NCBI GenBank assembly: GCA_963840725.1
Contig: CAWIZY010000036.1
Coordinates: 1-9,089, forward strand
Length of the DNA stretch: 9,089 nt
Origin: CAVWDU01 sp963840725
Lineage (GTDB): Bacteria; Pseudomonadota; Gammaproteobacteria; Pseudomonadales; Halieaceae
Direction of reading: 5' to 3'
This document shows, in pieces, positions 5,880 to 9,089 of the stretch. A program made the position numbers and the translations under genes. The notes under the pieces are model-generated. The model saw only the letters and a program-made list of their open reading frames with translations, was not told where the DNA came from and searched no databases. The first letter of the stretch is position 1. Each line of letters begins with the position of its first letter.

Positions 5880-7127
5880 ATGGATTCGCCGAGCGATCAA
5901 GAGCGCTGGCTACGGGTAGAGGCGCTTTTTCATCGACTGGTAGACCTGACTCCTGCAGAACAGCGGGCCATGCTGGACCGGGAATGCGTTGCCGATCGGG
6001 AGCTGCGTGAGACTGTTTCTGAGTTATTGGCGAATGCCGATTCCGAGTTCGACTATTCGACACTGATCGGGCAATCAGCCTCGGATTTCCTGGCCTCGCC
6101 GCCGGACGAGCCGCCTCCGTCAATAGGCCACTACCGGGTACTGCGATGCATCGGCCAGGGTGGCATGGGCCGGGTATTCCTGGCCGCCCGCGACGACGAC
6201 CAGTACGAGCAGCAGGTGGCCATCAAGCTAATCAACCAGAGCGTGATCGACAACGAGCGCGTACTGCGCCTGTTCCAGGAAGAACGACAGATACTCGCCA
6301 ACCTGCAGCACCCGAACGTTACGCGGCTGCTCGACGGCGGTAGCCTTGAGGATGGTTCCCCTTTCCTGGTGATGGAGTATGTCCAGGGGGAGCCAATCGA
6401 TAAATACTGCGACAGGGAGGCGCTGTCGCTGGACCAGCGCCTCGCGCTATTCGTCAAGGTGTGCGAGGCGGTGCAGTATGCCCACCGGAATTTGGTTGTT
6501 CACCGCGATCTCAAGCCCTCCAACATCGCCGTGAACGGGGATGGCGAACCCAAGCTGATGGATTTCGGCGTGGCCAAGCTGCTGAACGCCAGAAACGATC
6601 CGCAGAATCCGCAAACCGAACTTGCTGATCGCGTGCTCACGCCACAGTATGCCAGCCCCGAGCAACTGCTGGGTGAGCCGGTAAGTACGGTGTCTGATGT
6701 TTATGCGCTGGGGGTGATCCTGCACGAGCTGCTGGTCGGGAAGCGGCCCTTTGACGGACCTGATCGTGGGCCCTATGCGTATGCGCGACGGGTTACGGAG
6801 TCCGATGCCCCACTGCCCGGCAGCGGTCTGGCGGCCAAGCACGAGGCAGACAGTATTGAACAGGCGCCTTCGCCTATCCCGGGAATGAGCATCGGCCAGC
6901 TCCGCCGCCGCCTGCGGGGCGACCTGGACAGCATCGTATTGATGGCGCTCAGCCGCGAGCCGGCCCGGCGCTACCAGTCCGCCGCCGAGCTGGCGGCCGA
7001 TATCGAGAACTACCGGGCCCGCCGGCCCGTCCGGGCAGGCCGTCCCACTGGCAGTACCGGGCGGCGCGCTTCGTGCAGCGCAACCGGCTCGCCACCGCGC
7101 TGGCGGCCGGGTTTTTGGCTACGGTGA
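5880..7127 (+). CDS. Ser/Thr protein kinase (PknB/Hanks type), catalytic part of a kinase-TM-TPR protein
   Basis: First segment of a roughly 900-residue membrane kinase whose gene runs from 5880 to 8594. Residues 1-80 are a short N-terminal region (LFHRLVDLTPAEQRAMLD) typical of this subfamily. The kinase domain (about 84-375) has every catalytic landmark: glycine loop IGQGGMGRVF (91-100), VAIK with Lys116, HRDLKPSN with Asp210 and Asn215, DFG (228-230), an activation segment ending TPQYASPEQ (254-262), and SDVYALGVILHELL. It is therefore an active kinase by sequence. It is translationally close to the sigma gene just upstream, and its likely substrate is that sigma factor, by analogy with PknT/EcfP. 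At about 7036-7040 (in ...RPVRA-GRP...) one base is missing, so the frame runs on into about 30 meaningless residues. The true continuation is one frame back. Confidence 0.95.
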   Translation: MDSPSDQERWLRVEALFHRLVDLTPAEQRAMLDRECVADRELRETVSELLANADSEFDYSTLIGQSASDFLASPPDEPPPSIGHYRVLRCIGQGGMGRVFLAARDDDQYEQQVAIKLINQSVIDNERVLRLFQEERQILANLQHPNVTRLLDGGSLEDGSPFLVMEYVQGEPIDKYCDREALSLDQRLALFVKVCEAVQYAHRNLVVHRDLKPSNIAVNGDGEPKLMDFGVAKLLNARNDPQNPQTELADRVLTPQYASPEQLLGEPVSTVSDVYALGVILHELLVGKRPFDGPDRGPYAYARRVTESDAPLPGSGLAAKHEADSIEQAPSPIPGMSIGQLRRRLRGDLDSIVLMALSREPARRYQSAAELAADIENYRARRPVRAGRPTGSTGRRASCSATGSPPRWRPGFWLR

Positions 7128-7960
7128 CCGGGCTCGGGCTGACGCTCTGGCACCAGGCGGGCCTACTGCAACAGGAGCGCGACGTGGCAAGGGACCAACT
7201 CGCCCGGACCTCCGCAGTGCTGGCGCTGGTAGAAGACGTGTTTCGCGGACTGGACCCCGACCACAGCCAGGGTGAGACGGTAACCGTGCGCCAGATGCTT
7301 GACCGGGCGGGCTCGCTGATGGAAGCCGGCAAGGGCAGCCTCGGCGAAGCGCCGCCCGCGGTGGAGGCCGTGATCCGTCGGATCATCGGCGAAACCTATA
7401 ACAACCTGGGCCTGATCCAGCCTGCCAAACGGCACCTGGGCGAGGCCCTGCGCCTGCACAGAACCGCGGGCCTTACCGACGACGAAGAGGCCTTCAAATC
7501 ACTCCTCGGCCTGGCCGAGACCCACCACCTGGCCTTCGAGGAACAGGCGCGGCTGGAACTGTCCTTGGAGGCACTGGCACTCGGCAGGACGCTTCACGGA
7601 GAAGAGAGCCCAGCCACAGTCAGTGCGCTGAGCGCTGTTGCCAGCTCCTACCACATGCTCGGCCGGCTGGAGGAGGCGAAGCGCTCCTTTATGGAGATTC
7701 ACCTGCGCAGGCTCCACTCGCTCGGCGAATTCCACCCGCTAACCGTTAGGTCTCTCGCCAATATAGGCGTTGCAGATCACTGGCTCGGGAATTTCGAGGA
7801 GGCGCTACAAAGTTACGAGCGCTGCCAGGCTCTCGGCACAGCCGCGCTGGGAGAGAAGCACACCGAGGTGCTGCGGTGCCAGGGTACGCGCGGCCTGGTG
7901 CTGGAGTCGACCGGCCACTATGCGAAGCAAGCCCAGCGCCGGCAGAGCACGCAGCGATGA
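7034..7960 (+). CDS. Middle part of the kinase gene: transmembrane segment and first TPRs
   Basis: Continuation of the kinase gene after the first frame break. The frame reads RPSHWQYRAARFVQRNR (from about 7037), the juxtamembrane signature normal for this family after the kinase domain. It then has one hydrophobic helix, ATALAAGFLATVTGLGLTLW, that would place the kinase in the cytoplasm and the tail outside. A coiled, charged stretch (QERDVARDQLART), the segment LVEDVFRGLDPDHSQG and a run of tetratricopeptide repeats of the kinesin-light-chain kind follow (ETYNNLGLIQPAKRHLGEALRLH; SALSAVASSYHMLGRLEEAKRSF; SLANIGVADHWLGNFEEALQSY). The tail probably senses a signal or binds a protein partner. 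At about 7922 (GHYA) a further missing base ends this frame. The GTG at 7073 is internal, not a start. Confidence 0.88.
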   Translation, partial: GRPSHWQYRAARFVQRNRLATALAAGFLATVTGLGLTLWHQAGLLQQERDVARDQLARTSAVLALVEDVFRGLDPDHSQGETVTVRQMLDRAGSLMEAGKGSLGEAPPAVEAVIRRIIGETYNNLGLIQPAKRHLGEALRLHRTAGLTDDEEAFKSLLGLAETHHLAFEEQARLELSLEALALGRTLHGEESPATVSALSAVASSYHMLGRLEEAKRSFMEIHLRRLHSLGEFHPLTVRSLANIGVADHWLGNFEEALQSYERCQALGTAALGEKHTEVLRCQGTRGLVLESTGHYAKQAQRRQSTQR

Positions 7961-8594
7961 GCACCGCGGCGATGGGTCCGGCGCATCCGTCGACCCTCCG
8001 GTCACGGCATTCTCTAGCGGATGCTTACCGCGGGATCGGCCAGTACGATCTTGCCGAAAAAGCATTTCTCGCGGTGCTGGGGGATCGCAGGAAAGCCTTG
8101 GGAACCCGTCACATCGAGACCCTGCAGACCGAGATGAAACTGGCCCGGCTCTATCGGATTACCGGTCGTTACGAGGAGGCGGAGCCGCTCATTTCGCACG
8201 CTCTCGAACAGGAGACCGGCCAGTTCGGGTTCGATCACCCTACCACGCTGGTGGCGGCGCAAGAGCAGGCGGACCTCTACCTGGCTGCCGGCAAACTTAC
8301 AGAGGCGGACGCACAGTTCCGCCGGGTGCTGGCGGCGCGGGAACGCACCCTGGGTGAGGACCATCCGGAGCTGCAGAACACGCTGCTGGGTCTGGCCCGG
8401 GCAGCTATGGCGACCCGGCGCGATACCGACGCCAGGGTCTATCTGCAGCGGGCACTGCGGCTTGCGGCAGGTTCTCCGAGTTCCAGTCGGCGGAACAGGC
8501 CCGTTTGTTGGACCTGCTGGTCGAGATCAGCGAGCGCCTCGGGGACACAGTGGCGGCCGCGGCCTATCGCCAGGACCTCGAGGTCCTGAAATAA
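7923..8594 (+). CDS. C-terminal TPR part of the kinase gene, to the true stop
   Basis: After the second break the frame reads EASPAPAEHAAM and then four further TPR-like units, including PSTLRSRHSLADAYRGIGQY, LQTEMKLARLYRITGRYEEA, LVAAQEQADLYLAAGKLTEA and LQNTLLGLARAAMATRRDTD. The repeating G-xHPxT motif (GPAHPST, GFDHPTT, GEDHPEL) is typical of 42-residue kinesin-light-chain TPRs. Near 8470 a third base is missing. One frame back the protein continues GRFSEFQSAEQARLLDLLVE and ends RQDLEVLK with TAA at 8592-8594, which closes in the same frame in which the kinase began. Without the correction the open frame would end in a meaningless Arg/Ser-rich tail. Confidence 0.88.
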
Positions 8595-8612
8595 AAAGGG
8601 CCCGATACGGGC
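8593..8612. terminator. Hairpin directly after the kinase stop, possible terminator
   Basis: GCCCG (8600-8604) pairs with CGGGC (8608-8612) over a 3-base loop, immediately after the stop and a run of five As. The run of Ts (TTTTT) follows the stem only on the minus strand, so as an intrinsic terminator it would act on transcripts entering from the right. On the plus strand there is no U-tract and termination would be weak. Confidence 0.4.
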
Positions 8613-8882
8613 ACTTGAACGGTGATACCTGTTGCTGGACTGGAGCTACCTCGCTGATTACGCCTGAGCGCTACAGCTGGCCTGCGCCACTTGGCTCTGC
8701 AGCAGGTCTTTGACCTGGGCGCTGAGGAGCCCTGACCCAGCGGGCTTTTCAGTGCCCGGGCAGAGCGACTACGTACTTGTCCTTGTTGCGCCGGGGGGCG
8801 CTTTCATCGCGGATGAGGCCCTCTCAGCCAGTTTGGTGGTGTTAATTCGCACATATGGAACCATTCCGGGCTCGGCCTGGTG
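8613..8882. other. No gene recognised between the kinase operon and the IS21 relic
   Basis: No motif was recognised on either strand. A weak plus-strand terminator-like structure lies at 8728-8749. One frame near 8780 reads TCPCCAGGRF, which could be a trace of a zinc-binding CPxC motif but is too short to assign. The last bases (from about 8860) may already belong to the IS21 transposase relic. Confidence 0.4.
8728..8749 (+). terminator. Weak terminator-like hairpin downstream of the kinase operon
   Basis: AGCCC (8728-8732) pairs with GGGCT (8742-8746), followed by TTT to 8749. The stem is short, with a 9-base loop. It lies 130 bases after the kinase stop and is the only plus-strand candidate for ending the operon transcript. 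Confidence 0.3.
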
Positions 8883-9089
8883 GCGCCACCTGATGATCGC
8901 CATGTGCAGCACGAGAAGTGTCGCTACTCCATGCCCTATCTGCTGTAGGGAAGGCCCTATGGCTGGGGGCCTCAGTGGTGTCCGAGCCAGGCCGCGCAGG
9001 TCGGTCCGGCCTGCCACGCGCTGATCGAAGAAGATACGTTTTAACCCGTCGGTATGCCGATTGCTCAGGCTGCAACCGGTCGTCCGTGG
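8883..9089 (+). pseudogene. istA: IS21-family IstA transposase, C-terminal relic (runs off the window)
   Basis: One frame reads HVQHEKCRYSMPYLL (8901-8945), the conserved core that follows the DDE domain in IstA, in members HVQ-----YSVPY-L. A TAG follows at 8946. About ten codons later comes PQWCPSQAAQVGPACHALIEE (8970-9032), which in IstA lies some 40-60 residues further on, so an internal deletion is likely. At 9042 the frame meets TAA, but a shift of one base continues FNPSVCRLLRLQPVVR, matching the next IstA segment (usually RLRAAQGVVRL), up to the window end. With two stops, a deletion and a frame change it is dead. IstB is not in the window. Confidence 0.72.

Noticed and set aside
5374..5919. 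Plus-strand open frame of 181 codons over the sigma gene
   Set aside because: It is the third frame over the sigma gene. All sigma motifs are found in the other two plus frames, and it runs into the kinase start.
7770..8357. Plus-strand open frame of 195 codons over the kinase tail
   Set aside because: The TPR motifs are in the other frames. This one has only Arg/Gly-rich shadow sequence of GC-rich codons.
5465..8500. Programmed ribosomal frameshifting in the sigma/kinase operon
   Set aside because: None of the four break sites has an X-XXY-YYZ slippery heptamer, and four separate programmed events in one operon are implausible. Missing bases explain all of them.

Overview
The window looks like GC-rich chromosomal DNA from a gammaproteobacterium or close relative. 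This is inferred from the gene families (ExoA-type exonuclease III, a TIGR02999/ECF43-like sigma factor next to a TPR-tailed Ser/Thr kinase, a thrombospondin type 3 repeat protein) and from a tRNA-Ser(GCT) relic of proteobacterial type. No species can be named from the sequence. Three coding loci are recognisable: an intact DNA-repair nuclease, a secreted calcium-binding repeat protein on the minus strand, and a sigma-factor/kinase regulatory pair on the plus strand. Between and around them lie remains of at least three unrelated insertion sequences and one decayed tRNA gene.

Layout. 1-530: no recognisable gene; one perfect 10-bp inverted repeat at 125-154. 531-1295 (+): intact exoA, with all catalytic residues present. 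1436-1525 (-): a 90-nt tRNA-Ser(GCT) relic that keeps its shape and CCA end but has lost most anticodon-stem pairing. 1529-1896 (+): C-terminal half of an IS6-like DDE transposase with three nonsense codons, abutting the tRNA relic. 1978-2003: terminator for the minus-strand gene that follows. 2022-4194 (-): a secreted protein with a signal peptide, a roughly 250-residue N-terminal region of unknown fold, nine TSP3 repeats and a Cys-rich C-terminal cap. Its repeat part is one open frame, but the N-terminal part is spread over two frames and needs three frame changes. 4384-4828 (+): IS91-type (Y2) transposase relic. 4830-5290: nothing recognised. 5292-5872 (+): ECF sigma factor with one frame break. 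5880-8594 (+): Ser/Thr kinase, transmembrane segment and TPR domain, with three frame breaks. 8883-9089 (+): C-terminal relic of an IS21 IstA transposase, running off the window.

How the genes work together. The sigma gene ends 7 bp before the kinase start, so the two form an operon. In characterised pairs of this kind (EcfP/PknT of Vibrio parahaemolyticus, EcfK/PknS of Xanthomonas citri) the kinase activates a sigma factor that lacks the usual acidic residues of region 2.2, in EcfP by phosphorylating a threonine there. The sigma factor here has the matching feature (Thr53 in a PTALVHE context). The TSP3 protein is an exported structural or adhesive protein; nothing in the sequence ties it to the sigma/kinase pair.

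Main caution. The sigma/kinase locus has four frame breaks, each explained by one missing base, in otherwise well-conserved coding sequence. That could be real decay or uncorrected assembly deletions. The transposon and tRNA relics carry substitutions and nonsense codons that indel errors cannot explain, so they are truly decayed. No undescribed system could be demonstrated; the best leads are the phospho-switch sigma pair, the unknown N-terminal region of the TSP3 protein, and the tRNA/IS junction.
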